Positions 1-7,858 of a DNA stretch of 18,835 nucleotides are shown in pieces; position 1 is the first letter of the stretch; the number at the start of each line of letters is the position of its first letter. The stretch is from positions 1 through 18,835 of the forward strand of contig CALGLM010000520.1 in the NCBI GenBank assembly GCA_937930275.1, read 5' to 3'. The translations under genes were made by a program, and so were the position numbers. The notes under the pieces are model-generated. The model had not been told where the DNA came from. It saw only the letters and a program-made list of their open reading frames with translations, and did no database searches. Source of the DNA: an uncultured Ignavibacteria bacterium. Its GTDB lineage: Bacteria > Bacteroidota > Ignavibacteria > Ignavibacteriales > Melioribacteraceae.

Positions 1-77
1 TTAGAATCTAATTGCTGCTTATTACAGCCAAACGCCAATAATAGCGTAACTAACAATATAATAATCTTATTTTCCAC
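1..77 (-). CDS. Predicted lipoprotein, N-terminal fragment cut by the window edge
   Basis: A reading frame starts at a GTG (77-75) inside the 3' end of the xerC/D-like gene and runs off the left edge after 25 codons. The visible N-terminus reads (M)ENK, then a hydrophobic stretch IIILLVTLLLAFG, then Cys18 followed by NKQQLDS. This is the shape of a lipoprotein signal peptide: short charged n-region, hydrophobic core, and a cysteine to be lipidated after a small residue. The -3 residue is Ala, not the classical Leu, so the lipobox is slightly loose, as is often seen in Bacteroidota relatives. The frame is closed upstream by a TAG at 122-120. No Shine-Dalgarno sequence is visible, and no ATG competes for the start. 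The overlap of about 11 nt with the recombinase stop suggests translational coupling. The mature protein lies outside the window, so no function can be given. Confidence 0.55.
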   Translation of the reverse strand, partial: MENKIIILLVTLLLAFGCNKQQLDS

Positions 78-960
78 GTGGATGATATTCCCTATGCATT
101 TGTTTAATATAATCTCTATCTATGTGTGTATATATTTGTGTTGTCGAAATATCGGCATGCCCAAGCATTTCTTGAACTGCACGTAAATCTGCGCCCCCCT
201 CTACCAAATGTGTTGCAAACGAATGCCTAAAAGTATGCGGATGCACTTCTTTATTTATTTTTGCTTCTTTTGTATAGTATAATATAATTTTCCACACACC
301 CATACGAGTTAATCCCGTTCCCCTATTGTTTAAAAAAACAATATTTTTGCTTTTGTCTTTTCTTTCCAAAAAAATGCGGGAATTTAAAAAATATTTATTT
401 AACCAATTAATTGCACTGCTGCCAATAGGCACAATACGTTGTTTATTACCCTTTCCCAGCACTCGTATTACTTCATCGGCTAAAAACAAATCGCTAATTT
501 TTAAATTTATTAACTCCGAAACTCTTAATCCTGATGAATATAAAACTTCCAGCATGGCACGGTCTCTTAATCCTAATTTGTCACTTATATCGGGAATAGC
601 AAAAATTTCGTCAATTTCGTTAATTGTTAAAACAACCGGAAGTTTTCTGTATCTTCTATTGGATTTAAGTCTTTCACTCGGATTTTGCCTAATATATTTA
701 TTCTGGTGTAAATAATTAAAAAAACTTTTAAATGCAGATATATACCTTGCAGAAGTTGAGCTGCTTATTCCTTCATTTTTTTGTTTTACTAAATAATCCG
801 TAATTTCGGAATAAGAGATATTGTCAAGATCGTTTATACCTATTTCATTGCAATAGCTTAATAACTTTGTAATATCAATTTTGTACGAGTTAACCGTATT
901 ATCCGAAAGATTAAGTTCTAATTTTAATACAGTCAAAAATTCAATTAAAAACTGTTCCAT
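67..960 (-). CDS. xerD: Tyrosine recombinase of the XerC/XerD family
   Basis: This is a site-specific tyrosine recombinase that, by family, resolves chromosome dimers at dif together with a partner Xer protein. The N-terminal SAM-like core-binding domain (about residues 1-95, numbered from an in-frame TTG one codon upstream) precedes the catalytic domain. The expected active-site residues are all visible: Arg147 in SGLRVSELI, Lys171 in GKGNKQR, His243 and Arg246 in HPHTFRHSFATHL, His269 in LGHADISTT, and nucleophile Tyr278 in QIYTH. The length of 297-298 residues is the normal Xer length. I start it at the ATG at 960-958 and not at the TTG at 963-961. The ATG overlaps the upstream gene's stop by one base (TGATG), a typical coupled junction. 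The housekeeping neighbourhood, normal length and absence of attachment-site repeats argue against a phage or transposon integrase. XerC and XerD cannot be told apart here; the symbol is the more likely of the two. Confidence 0.9.
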   Translation of the reverse strand: MEQFLIEFLTVLKLELNLSDNTVNSYKIDITKLLSYCNEIGINDLDNISYSEITDYLVKQKNEGISSSTSARYISAFKSFFNYLHQNKYIRQNPSERLKSNRRYRKLPVVLTINEIDEIFAIPDISDKLGLRDRAMLEVLYSSGLRVSELINLKISDLFLADEVIRVLGKGNKQRIVPIGSSAINWLNKYFLNSRIFLERKDKSKNIVFLNNRGTGLTRMGVWKIILYYTKEAKINKEVHPHTFRHSFATHLVEGGADLRAVQEMLGHADISTTQIYTHIDRDYIKQMHREYHPRGK

Positions 961-3167
961 CAATTTTCGGATTTGGGATTGTTTTCCAGTTCGTCTTGTT
1001 TGGGATATCGGATACGTTTGTGATGTTGGCTAAGCAAAATACTAACAAATGAATCTTTTATTATTTTTATTTCCTTAAAAGTAAGTGGAGAATTATCCAA
1101 CTGACCGTCTTCAATTCGTTGTTCTATTATATTATTAACCATATTTTCCATTTTAACAGGGTCGGGTTCAGACATAGCCCTTGCCGCAGATTCACATGCG
1201 TCAGCCAACATTAATAAAGCTGTCTCTTTTGTATTCGGTTTTGGTCCGCTATATCTATAATCTTCAATATTTATTGTGCCTTCAGGGTAATATTGTTTTG
1301 CTTTTTCGTAAAAATAACTTATTACCATTGTACCGTGATGCATCGGAATAAAATCAACAATCTCGTCCGGTAATCCGTTCTTTTTAGCAAGCTCAATCCC
1401 TTTAATAACGTGATTTTTAATTAATTCAACGCTTTTTAACGGTTCTAAATTTTCATGTACATTTATGTTGTTTAATTGGTTTTCTACAAAATTTTCGGGT
1501 TCTAAGTATTTACCAATATCATGATAATATGCACCTACACGGGCTAATGTCGGACGTCCTCCGATTAAGTCGGCGGCAGATTCAACCATATTCCCCATCG
1601 TAATTGAATGGGTAAAAGTACCCGGTGCTTGCTGTGCTAACTCCCTTAAAAGCGGATTATTAAAATCCGTAAGTTCAAATAAGGTTAAATCTGTAGTAAT
1701 CTTAAACGCTTTTTCAATAAAAATAATTAATCCGAATGTTAAGGATGGGCTTATTATTGCATTACTTGCAGCAAATAATGAATTTAACAAAATAGTATCA
1801 AACGAGTCAAATCTTTCAAACCCAAAGGCAATTATACCGGTTAAATATGCACCCAAAATAAAATAAAAAGATTTATAAATCTGAGACCTGTTTTTAATAT
1901 CTCTAACAGTATACGCCGATAATGCACCGGCTACTATATGCATTACCGAAAAGATATAATCGTTTCCTCGTAAACCTCCGCAAATTAAAGCTACAACTAT
2001 GGTACCGTAAAATCCTACTCGGGAATCGAACATAATTGTTAACAACATAGATACTACCGGAATAAATATTAAATACTCTATTGGGGCAACAGTATCAATT
2101 TGCATAAATAAAAAAGCAATAAAACTAATAAATACAATAAAAAGCATTATTAGTAGTATTTTAGAGTTATCCCAAAATATTTTTTTCCTAAATAGATAGA
2201 TATAAATACCAAAAACGGTTAGAATAATTACAACATGTAAAAATTTTCCTATTCCCTGAATTACCAATCCGCCAAATCCTAATTCGTTTGCCTTTGCTAT
2301 TTTATAAGAATCAATTTTCTGTTTAATTTCCGGTGTAATTCGTTCGTGCTTTGCAACAATTCTTTCTTTTTCGTTAACAATACCTATATTTTTACTAACT
2401 TTATCTTCGGCAATGTTTTTGGCAATATTGGTTTCTTTTTCGCTAAAAACAATATTTGGTACAATAAAATTTGAGATATAATTTGTAGCCGCTTCAATTA
2501 CATTAATGTTATTACTAAAATTATTTTTGATATATAATTTTACAAAGTTATTAAGACTGTATTTATCGTAAAAACTATTTTTTTTAATTATAGTTTCAAA
2601 TTTTCCTTCGCGTAAACTGATATCGTTAAAGTTAATTTTTCTAAGTTCTGTATCAATAACTCCGCGTTCGTAAACATCATCTATTAAATTTTGGAAAAGT
2701 AAAAATAAAGCATTAAGTCCTTTTGCACCACGTGCAGCAATATTTTTATCGTTTTTTCTTAAATTTCGTAAAACCTCGTAATCATTATTTTTAATTTCAA
2801 GTTTACCTAAGACCGGAAGAACTCCGTTATTAAGTTCGTTATCAATGGTTGCCGCTAAAAACTTAAACGCATATTTAGTAGTATCTTGCACTCTGCTTTT
2901 AGTGTTATTGTTTAAAATATAAACGGGAAGTACTTTATTAACCGCAATATTTTTTTCGGCTTGATAAATTTTAGAGTCTTTTAGAATTTCAAAAGGGATA
3001 GAAGCAATTAAATCTTCTTTAATCCATACAGACCCTACATTTACTTCGGAATCTAAAGTTTCTCCCTTCGGGAACATTAAAATAATTAATAATACCGATA
3101 TAAGCATTATCAGTATTTTAATTCTTTTACTTTCTTTTAAATGCTTATATGTTTCGGGAGAAATCAT
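960..3167 (-). CDS. 7TM-HD family membrane phosphodiesterase (PgpH/YqfF-like)
   Basis: This 735-residue integral membrane protein has the three-part architecture of the 7TMR-HD family, whose characterised member PgpH hydrolyses the second messenger c-di-AMP. One membrane segment (about residues 17-32) is followed by an extracytoplasmic HDED-type domain (about 35-300), a block of membrane helices (about 308-490), and a cytoplasmic HD domain. The metal-binding HD residues are present: His520 in GTFTHS, His549-Asp550 in YYHDIGK, His586 in IKNHV, His610-His611 in PMHHGT, and Asp656 in LADACESAARA. The full signature is intact, so the enzyme is probably active. The c-di-AMP substrate is inferred from the family, since no cyclase gene is in the window. 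No Shine-Dalgarno sequence precedes the ATG. A gap of 61 nt with an AT-only hairpin separates it from the upstream HAD gene. Its stop overlaps the xer gene start, so the two are probably translated together. Confidence 0.9.
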   Translation of the reverse strand: MISPETYKHLKESKRIKILIMLISVLLIILMFPKGETLDSEVNVGSVWIKEDLIASIPFEILKDSKIYQAEKNIAVNKVLPVYILNNNTKSRVQDTTKYAFKFLAATIDNELNNGVLPVLGKLEIKNNDYEVLRNLRKNDKNIAARGAKGLNALFLLFQNLIDDVYERGVIDTELRKINFNDISLREGKFETIIKKNSFYDKYSLNNFVKLYIKNNFSNNINVIEAATNYISNFIVPNIVFSEKETNIAKNIAEDKVSKNIGIVNEKERIVAKHERITPEIKQKIDSYKIAKANELGFGGLVIQGIGKFLHVVIILTVFGIYIYLFRKKIFWDNSKILLIMLFIVFISFIAFLFMQIDTVAPIEYLIFIPVVSMLLTIMFDSRVGFYGTIVVALICGGLRGNDYIFSVMHIVAGALSAYTVRDIKNRSQIYKSFYFILGAYLTGIIAFGFERFDSFDTILLNSLFAASNAIISPSLTFGLIIFIEKAFKITTDLTLFELTDFNNPLLRELAQQAPGTFTHSITMGNMVESAADLIGGRPTLARVGAYYHDIGKYLEPENFVENQLNNINVHENLEPLKSVELIKNHVIKGIELAKKNGLPDEIVDFIPMHHGTMVISYFYEKAKQYYPEGTINIEDYRYSGPKPNTKETALLMLADACESAARAMSEPDPVKMENMVNNIIEQRIEDGQLDNSPLTFKEIKIIKDSFVSILLSQHHKRIRYPKQDELENNPKSEN

Positions 3168-3183
3168 TTAAATTTATAAAATG

Positions 3184-3204
3184 TTAATAAAACTATTTTA
3201 TTAA
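3184..3204 (-). terminator. AT-only hairpin between the HAD gene and pgpH-like gene
   Basis: A perfect 9-bp inverted repeat, TTAATAAAA / TTTTATTAA, encloses a 3-nt loop in the 61-nt gap between the HAD stop and the pgpH-like start. It contains no G:C pair and the following minus-strand sequence is only moderately T-rich. It could be a weak or partial terminator, or a chance product of the base composition. Confidence 0.25.
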
Positions 3205-3228
3205 GCAACAAATCCAATTTTCAATAAA

Positions 3229-4077
3229 CTAACCGTTTTTAGCTTTAAGAACCAATTCCAAAAATTCGGCTACTCCGTCTTCGTTATTAGTGCGTGTAGT
3301 AACATAATCGGCAAGTCTTATCAATTCCGGTACAGCATTTTTTACGGCAACTTTAAATGCACCGGTATCAAATAACGACCGGTCGTTGTACCAATCGCCA
3401 ATAACCGCAGTCTCTTTAATTTTTACTTTAAGAATATTTGCCAGTCTTGTCAGTCCGGTACCTTTACTACATCCTTGCTTCCTTACTTCCAAATAATACT
3501 GTCCCTGAACTCGTTGCGATTTGTACTGAGACGTACTTAAACCCCACGAATAAGGAAAAGAGAGTTTACTGCCTACATAACGTAGCGAGTCTCGCATATC
3601 ACCGGTTAATACAATTTCAAGAACGTGACTTGTCAATCCTTTAAAAGAATCAACTTCTTTGTACTCAGCTCCGAACTTATCCAATAATTTTGGAATTAAC
3701 GCATCATGCTCGGTATAATAAATAGCTTCATCGTGGCATAAAGCAATTTTAAGTAAGAACTTATCTGCCAATTTAATTGCTTTTATAACATGTTTTTCGT
3801 TTACGTACGAATGAAATAAAATCTTACCTTCAGGATGTGTTTTTAATAAAGACCCGTCTAACGAAACAAGGGGTGTTTTAAGTTTTAATGTCTCCGCATG
3901 GTCAGTAATTGCACTATGCAACCTTCCGCTTGCAAACGAAAAATTTACCCCTTTAGCCTTCAACTTTTCTACCAGAATAATTGTATCCTTACCAACTTCG
4001 TTGTAATCGTTTAATAGCGTACCGTCTAAATCGAAAATTATTAATTTAATTGTTTTAAGTCTGTTTAAATCCATCAT
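3229..4077 (-). CDS. Cof-type HAD-superfamily phosphatase
   Basis: This 282-residue protein is a haloacid-dehalogenase-superfamily hydrolase of the Cof (type IIB cap) group, which dephosphorylates sugar phosphates, nucleotides and cofactors such as FMN or PLP. All four HAD motifs are visible: nucleophile Asp16 and Asp18 in FDLDGTLLND, Ser48 in FSFASGR, Lys205 after the cap domain, and acidic Asp228 and Asp232 in IGDWYNDRSLF. The GAFKVAVKNAVPELIRLADYVT stretch after motif IV is typical of Cof proteins. The gene opens with two ATG codons in tandem. I take the first, which overlaps the 3' end of the symporter gene by 23 nt. That overlap suggests coupling to the transporter, and hence possibly a phosphorylated form of the transported solute or a related metabolite as substrate; this is inference only. 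The exact substrate cannot be read from the sequence. Confidence 0.88.
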   Translation of the reverse strand: MMDLNRLKTIKLIIFDLDGTLLNDYNEVGKDTIILVEKLKAKGVNFSFASGRLHSAITDHAETLKLKTPLVSLDGSLLKTHPEGKILFHSYVNEKHVIKAIKLADKFLLKIALCHDEAIYYTEHDALIPKLLDKFGAEYKEVDSFKGLTSHVLEIVLTGDMRDSLRYVGSKLSFPYSWGLSTSQYKSQRVQGQYYLEVRKQGCSKGTGLTRLANILKVKIKETAVIGDWYNDRSLFDTGAFKVAVKNAVPELIRLADYVTTRTNNEDGVAEFLELVLKAKNG

Positions 4078-5989
4078 TTACTACATTTTGTTTTTTAATA
4101 TTTAAATAAATTATAAAACCGCTAACAATAGAAATTGCCAACGATATTACCCCCTGCAAATAATCTTTAAAAATTATTCGCCCGGTTGCAAATAGTGTCA
4201 TATATACAACCACAACTCCCAAAATCCAGTTCACAAATAACAAACCATAGCCTGTATCAGGTGTAATTTCTTTATGTCTTTTTGCAATTTTTTTCCAGCC
4301 AAATCCTCCCGGATGAATTTTTACATAAAACTTATGTAACGTTTCATCCGATTCCGGTTTTGTAATAAATGTTACTACTAACCAAACCAAAGTAGTACCT
4401 ATTACAATCGGGAATAGCGTAATAGGAGATTCCATTCCGTAACCGTATTTTGCAATAGGATATATAATTAAAGGAGCTATCATAGCAGTAATTTCGCTCC
4501 ATGCATTTATTCTCCACCAATACCAACGCAAAATTAAAACCGCACCTAATCCTGCACTTGCATTAATTATAAATTCCCACGCACCGCTAATCGTATTCAA
4601 AAAGTACTTAGTAATTAGCAAAGAAGCAATTATTAGAACAACAATAGAAAGTCTGCTAATTAAAATCAAATGCTTTTCGGGCGAGTCCGGTCTAATAAAT
4701 CGTTTATAAAAGTCGTTTATAATATACGAAGTCCCCCAATTAAGCTGCGATGAAATTGTTGACATATACGCGGCAATAAATACGGCAATCATCAATCCCA
4801 ATAAACCGGAAGGTAAATATCTAACCATTAACTTAGGATACATTTTACCCGGATCGACATAATTTTCAAAACTTTCATAAAAATCTTTATCGTCAAATCT
4901 TTTTGCTTTTTCCAATAAAACAGGATCTTTTATTTTTTTATCTAACGAAATATTTTGAGATTTAGCTTCGTTAAATTGTACAAATGCAGTTTTATAAGCA
5001 TTAAGGTCTTGCTTGCTTAAATTATATTTGCCCAACTGGGGAAAAAGAACTAAAGCACCTAATGCAACAATAATCCACGGCCAAGGACGCAAGCAGTAAT
5101 GTGCAATTGTAAACCATAAAGTAGCAAATAGCGAATGAGATTCATTTTTTGCGGACATCATTCTTTGTGCTATATAACCGCCGCCGCCTGGGTCAGCTCC
5201 GGGATACCATGAAGCCCACCATTGAACGCCTATATAAGCAACAAAAGCGCCTACTGTTATTGCCAATGTACCGCCGTAAATCGGTTCTGCCAAACTGCTT
5301 CCAATATTAGGAGTAAAATCAAAAATCCAACTATCTAAATTACTTTTAATCCCTTCTATTCCGTTAACTGCCGGGATGCTTACAACAATAAATGCCAACA
5401 ATATTGATCCGGCAATAGCAATTACAAATTGAATTGCATCTATTCTGGCACTACCTAATAATCCGGAACTTGCAGAATAAACAGAAATTACCACCATACA
5501 TATAATTACTAACAAAAACGCATCATATTGCGGAATAGTAACTTGAAATATTTTTTCCATAGCTTTATTAACCCAAGCAAGCACAATACTATTCATAAAT
5601 AAGCCAAGATATAAAGCTCTAAAACCACGCAATGCTGCGGCAGGTTTTCCGCTATAACGTAATTCTACAAATTCAACATCTGTTAAAATACCGGCACGGC
5701 GCCATAACTTTGCAAAAAAGAAGACCGTTAAAGTACTTCCTATAGCAAGATTCCACCAAAGCCAATTTCCGGCAATACCGTTTTTTGCAACTAATTCTGT
5801 AACAGCCAAAGGGGTATCGGCGGCAAAAGTAGTGGCTACCATAGCCGTACCCGCCAACCACCAAGGCATGTTTCTACCGCTTAAAAAGAATTCTTGCGTA
5901 GTATTAGATGACCTTTTGTAGTAATAATAAGCAATTCCGAAAATTACAATAAAATAAACCGCTATAACTGACCAATCTAAAAAAACCAT
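4055..5989 (-). CDS. Sodium:solute symporter (SSS family), long form with a hydrophilic insert
   Basis: This 644-residue multi-spanning inner-membrane protein belongs to the SSS family, which couples uptake of sugars, carboxylates, amino acids or similar solutes to sodium entry. The family N-terminus is clear: a first helix, then TQEFFLSGRNMPWWLAGTAM and a TTFAADTP segment. A Ser/Thr-rich helix, AAYMSTISSQLNWG (406-419), fits the usual sodium-site region. Two traits differ from the neighbouring symporter. First, a glycine-rich PGADPGGGGYIAQR stretch (263-276) replaces the usual GTDQ..VQR segment. Second, a charged hydrophilic loop of about 70 residues (318-390) is inserted between membrane helices. 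A further cytoplasmic stretch lies at about 545-580. A purine-rich GAGAG about 9 nt upstream of the ATG may serve as a ribosome-binding site. The substrate is unknown. It lies 18 nt after the second symporter gene and overlaps the HAD gene. Confidence 0.9.
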   Translation of the reverse strand: MVFLDWSVIAVYFIVIFGIAYYYYKRSSNTTQEFFLSGRNMPWWLAGTAMVATTFAADTPLAVTELVAKNGIAGNWLWWNLAIGSTLTVFFFAKLWRRAGILTDVEFVELRYSGKPAAALRGFRALYLGLFMNSIVLAWVNKAMEKIFQVTIPQYDAFLLVIICMVVISVYSASSGLLGSARIDAIQFVIAIAGSILLAFIVVSIPAVNGIEGIKSNLDSWIFDFTPNIGSSLAEPIYGGTLAITVGAFVAYIGVQWWASWYPGADPGGGGYIAQRMMSAKNESHSLFATLWFTIAHYCLRPWPWIIVALGALVLFPQLGKYNLSKQDLNAYKTAFVQFNEAKSQNISLDKKIKDPVLLEKAKRFDDKDFYESFENYVDPGKMYPKLMVRYLPSGLLGLMIAVFIAAYMSTISSQLNWGTSYIINDFYKRFIRPDSPEKHLILISRLSIVVLIIASLLITKYFLNTISGAWEFIINASAGLGAVLILRWYWWRINAWSEITAMIAPLIIYPIAKYGYGMESPITLFPIVIGTTLVWLVVTFITKPESDETLHKFYVKIHPGGFGWKKIAKRHKEITPDTGYGLLFVNWILGVVVVYMTLFATGRIIFKDYLQGVISLAISIVSGFIIYLNIKKQNVVNDGFKQT

Positions 5990-6007
5990 TTACAATCTCT
6001 CAAAATA

Positions 6008-7450
6008 TCAATTATTGTTTTCTTTATTTAACGAAGCTAAAATAGAACCGATAATAACAGTTGTTATAACACCTACTAAAGTAAACCAAGTCCATGCAAC
6101 AAGTTTTAAAGTAATAACGGTAATCATTACAAAAATACCGGCAGTAAACCCAGCCAAAGCATCTTCTTGTTTTGCTTTTTTGTTTATTAAACCTAAAATA
6201 AAAGTACCCAATAAACCGCCGTAAGTAAAACTTGCAATACTTAATGCTAATTCAACAACTGCAGAAGGAGAGTTCATAAAAAATATTGCAGCAAATATTA
6301 GCAATACAGCCCAGCCTAATGTCATAAATCTTGAAAGTTTTAATTCTTTTTCGGGTTGTAAATTTTTTCCGAACATCGGCTTATATAAATCCAACATGGT
6401 TGAAGAAGCTAAAGAGCTAATTGAACCGGCCAAGGTTGATAATGCGGCAGCAAATAAACCTGCAATAATAAATCCGGACAATCCTACAGGAAGCTGTTCT
6501 ATAATAAACTTAGGAAAAATCTCATCGGATTTGACAGGAAGGTTTCCGTAATAAGCATATAATGCTACGCCGACAACCAAAAAAATAAAAAACTGAAAAA
6601 TTACTACAACACCGCTTGTAATAATTGCTTTTTTTGCAGAAACTAAACTTTTTGTAGTAAGTAACCTTTGAACAATTAACTGATCGGTACCGTGTGAAGC
6701 CATAGATAAAAAAGCACCGCCCAACAATCCGCCTAATAAAGTATAAGGTTGTGCAAAAAATCCGCTTAATCCTTTATCAAAACCCCAATTAATTATACTA
6801 AATTTATTATCTGCGGCGGCTGCCGAAAATAAAGAATCCAATCCGTTGGGTAAAAGACCGATAATAATAAAACCCGCAATTACAGCGCCGGCAATATATG
6901 TAAACATTTGAATTACATCTACCCAAATAATGCCTTTAACACCGCCAATCATTGTATATAGCAACGCAACAATAGCAATAATAAATATCGCTAAAGAATA
7001 ATCGATATTTAATAATAATTTTAACGGAATAGCGGTAGCAAACAGTCTAACGCCGTCCGCAGCCGTTCTTGTAAATAAAAAGATAATTGATGCAAAACGT
7101 CTTGTTTTAACTCCAAATCGGGTTTCTAAAAAAGCATATGCAGTATTAAGCTCTCCTTTAAAATAAGAAGGCAAAAAGAAAACCGCCACAACAATACGCC
7201 CTATTAAATACCCCAAAGTAACTTGTAAAAAATTCAAGTTTGTTAAGTATGCCAAACCCGGAATTGAAATAAAAGTAAGGGTGCTTGTTTCTGCCGCTAC
7301 AATAGAAAAACAAACCGCCCACCAAGGAACAGAATCAGAACCTAAAAAATAATCTTTAACCGATTTTTGTTTACCACCGGATATCACTCCAAATATAGCT
7401 ATTCCTACCAAATACGCAACAATAATAACATAATCCAATAACCTTTCCAA
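6008..7450 (-). CDS. Sodium:solute symporter (SSS family), standard length
   Basis: This is a second SSS-family sodium-coupled transporter, 480 residues with about 13 predicted membrane segments. Typical landmarks are VKDYFLGSDSVPWWAVCFSIVAAE near the N-terminus (read as family signature around residues 31-54), GGVKGIIWVDVIQ (169-181), GTDQLIVQRLLTTKS (254-268) and the Ser/Thr-rich ALSTLAGSISSLASS (336-350) near the expected sodium site. The start codon is TTG (7450-7448). No in-frame ATG lies nearby upstream, and a good Shine-Dalgarno sequence sits at the right distance, which decides the start. It is clearly diverged from the 644-residue symporter beside it, so the pair is not a recent tandem duplication. 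The substrate cannot be inferred from sequence. It follows the STAS gene by 22 nt. Confidence 0.9.
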   Translation of the reverse strand: MERLLDYVIIVAYLVGIAIFGVISGGKQKSVKDYFLGSDSVPWWAVCFSIVAAETSTLTFISIPGLAYLTNLNFLQVTLGYLIGRIVVAVFFLPSYFKGELNTAYAFLETRFGVKTRRFASIIFLFTRTAADGVRLFATAIPLKLLLNIDYSLAIFIIAIVALLYTMIGGVKGIIWVDVIQMFTYIAGAVIAGFIIIGLLPNGLDSLFSAAAADNKFSIINWGFDKGLSGFFAQPYTLLGGLLGGAFLSMASHGTDQLIVQRLLTTKSLVSAKKAIITSGVVVIFQFFIFLVVGVALYAYYGNLPVKSDEIFPKFIIEQLPVGLSGFIIAGLFAAALSTLAGSISSLASSTMLDLYKPMFGKNLQPEKELKLSRFMTLGWAVLLIFAAIFFMNSPSAVVELALSIASFTYGGLLGTFILGLINKKAKQEDALAGFTAGIFVMITVITLKLVAWTWFTLVGVITTVIIGSILASLNKENNN

Positions 7451-7457
7451 TACAAAG

Positions 7458-7463
7458 TCCTCT
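7458..7463 (-). promoter_or_regulatory. Shine-Dalgarno sequence supporting a TTG start
   Basis: AGAGGA on the minus strand lies 7 nt before the TTG start of the 480-residue symporter. Many neighbouring genes lack such a motif. Its strength and spacing support the TTG as the real start, since the nearby ATG at about 7470 is out of frame. Confidence 0.6.
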
Positions 7464-7472
7464 ATTCATTAG

Positions 7473-7823
7473 TTAAAAATTTTCCAAAGCTAATTCAACG
7501 GAATCATACATAGGTAACACACGATTAAGCTGCGATATTTCGATAAGAGTTCGAACGTTTTTTTGCGGAGCTGCAAGCCTAATCTTCCCCTCGTTAGCTT
7601 GTAGTATTCTAAATGCAAGCAATATAGCACTGAGCCCGCTGCTATCACAATATTCTATTTCGGAAAGATCAACAATCAATTTTTCAACTTCATCGGCATG
7701 AAGTAATATTGTAAACTCCCCTTTCACCAATCCGGCAATTGACGAATCAAAACGTTTTTCGTTTAACTTAAATATCGTTATCTCGCCGCTTTTTTTAATT
7801 TCGTAATTAATATTAGTACTCAT
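7473..7823 (-). CDS. STAS-domain anti-sigma factor antagonist (SpoIIAA/RsbV-like)
   Basis: This 116-residue protein is a single STAS domain with no other module. The fold pattern is clear: a first strand (about 5-20), the segment VEKLIVDLSEIEYCDSSGL (46-64), then a helix LSAILLAFRIL and a C-terminal strand/helix ending at the last residues. The DSSGL motif (60-64) supplies the serine that, in SpoIIAA and RsbV, is phosphorylated by a partner anti-sigma kinase to switch partner binding. No anti-sigma factor (HATPase), phosphatase or sigma factor gene is in the window, so the partners must be elsewhere. A 10-bp palindrome (GTTATATAAC, 7843-7852) lies in the 35-nt gap upstream, and a weak GAGAA precedes the start. 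It sits between the 174-residue orphan and two symporters. Any role in controlling those genes is speculative. Confidence 0.88.
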   Translation of the reverse strand: MSTNINYEIKKSGEITIFKLNEKRFDSSIAGLVKGEFTILLHADEVEKLIVDLSEIEYCDSSGLSAILLAFRILQANEGKIRLAAPQKNVRTLIEISQLNRVLPMYDSVELALENF

Positions 7824-7858
7824 ATTTTCTCAATTTTTTTTCGTTATATAACAAAAAA

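Noticed and set aside
326..715. An open plus-strand frame of about 129 codons opposite the recombinase gene
   Set aside because: It is antisense to a gene with a complete active site, encodes low-complexity Ser/Leu/Phe-rich sequence, and matches no known family.
67..960. The Xer protein as integrase of a mobile element
   Set aside because: It has normal Xer length, lies in a housekeeping operon with a coupled junction, and no attachment-site repeats, tRNA end or phage genes are present.
961..963. TTG as the start of the Xer gene
   Set aside because: The adjacent ATG at 960-958 gives a standard one-base coupled junction and only shortens the protein by one residue.
4055..7450. The two symporter genes as a recent tandem duplication
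   Set aside because: They differ in length, key motifs and loops and share only family-level resemblance.
7843..7852. GTTATATAAC palindrome as an operator
   Set aside because: It is short, AT-rich and unique in the gaps I read; such palindromes are expected by chance at this base composition.
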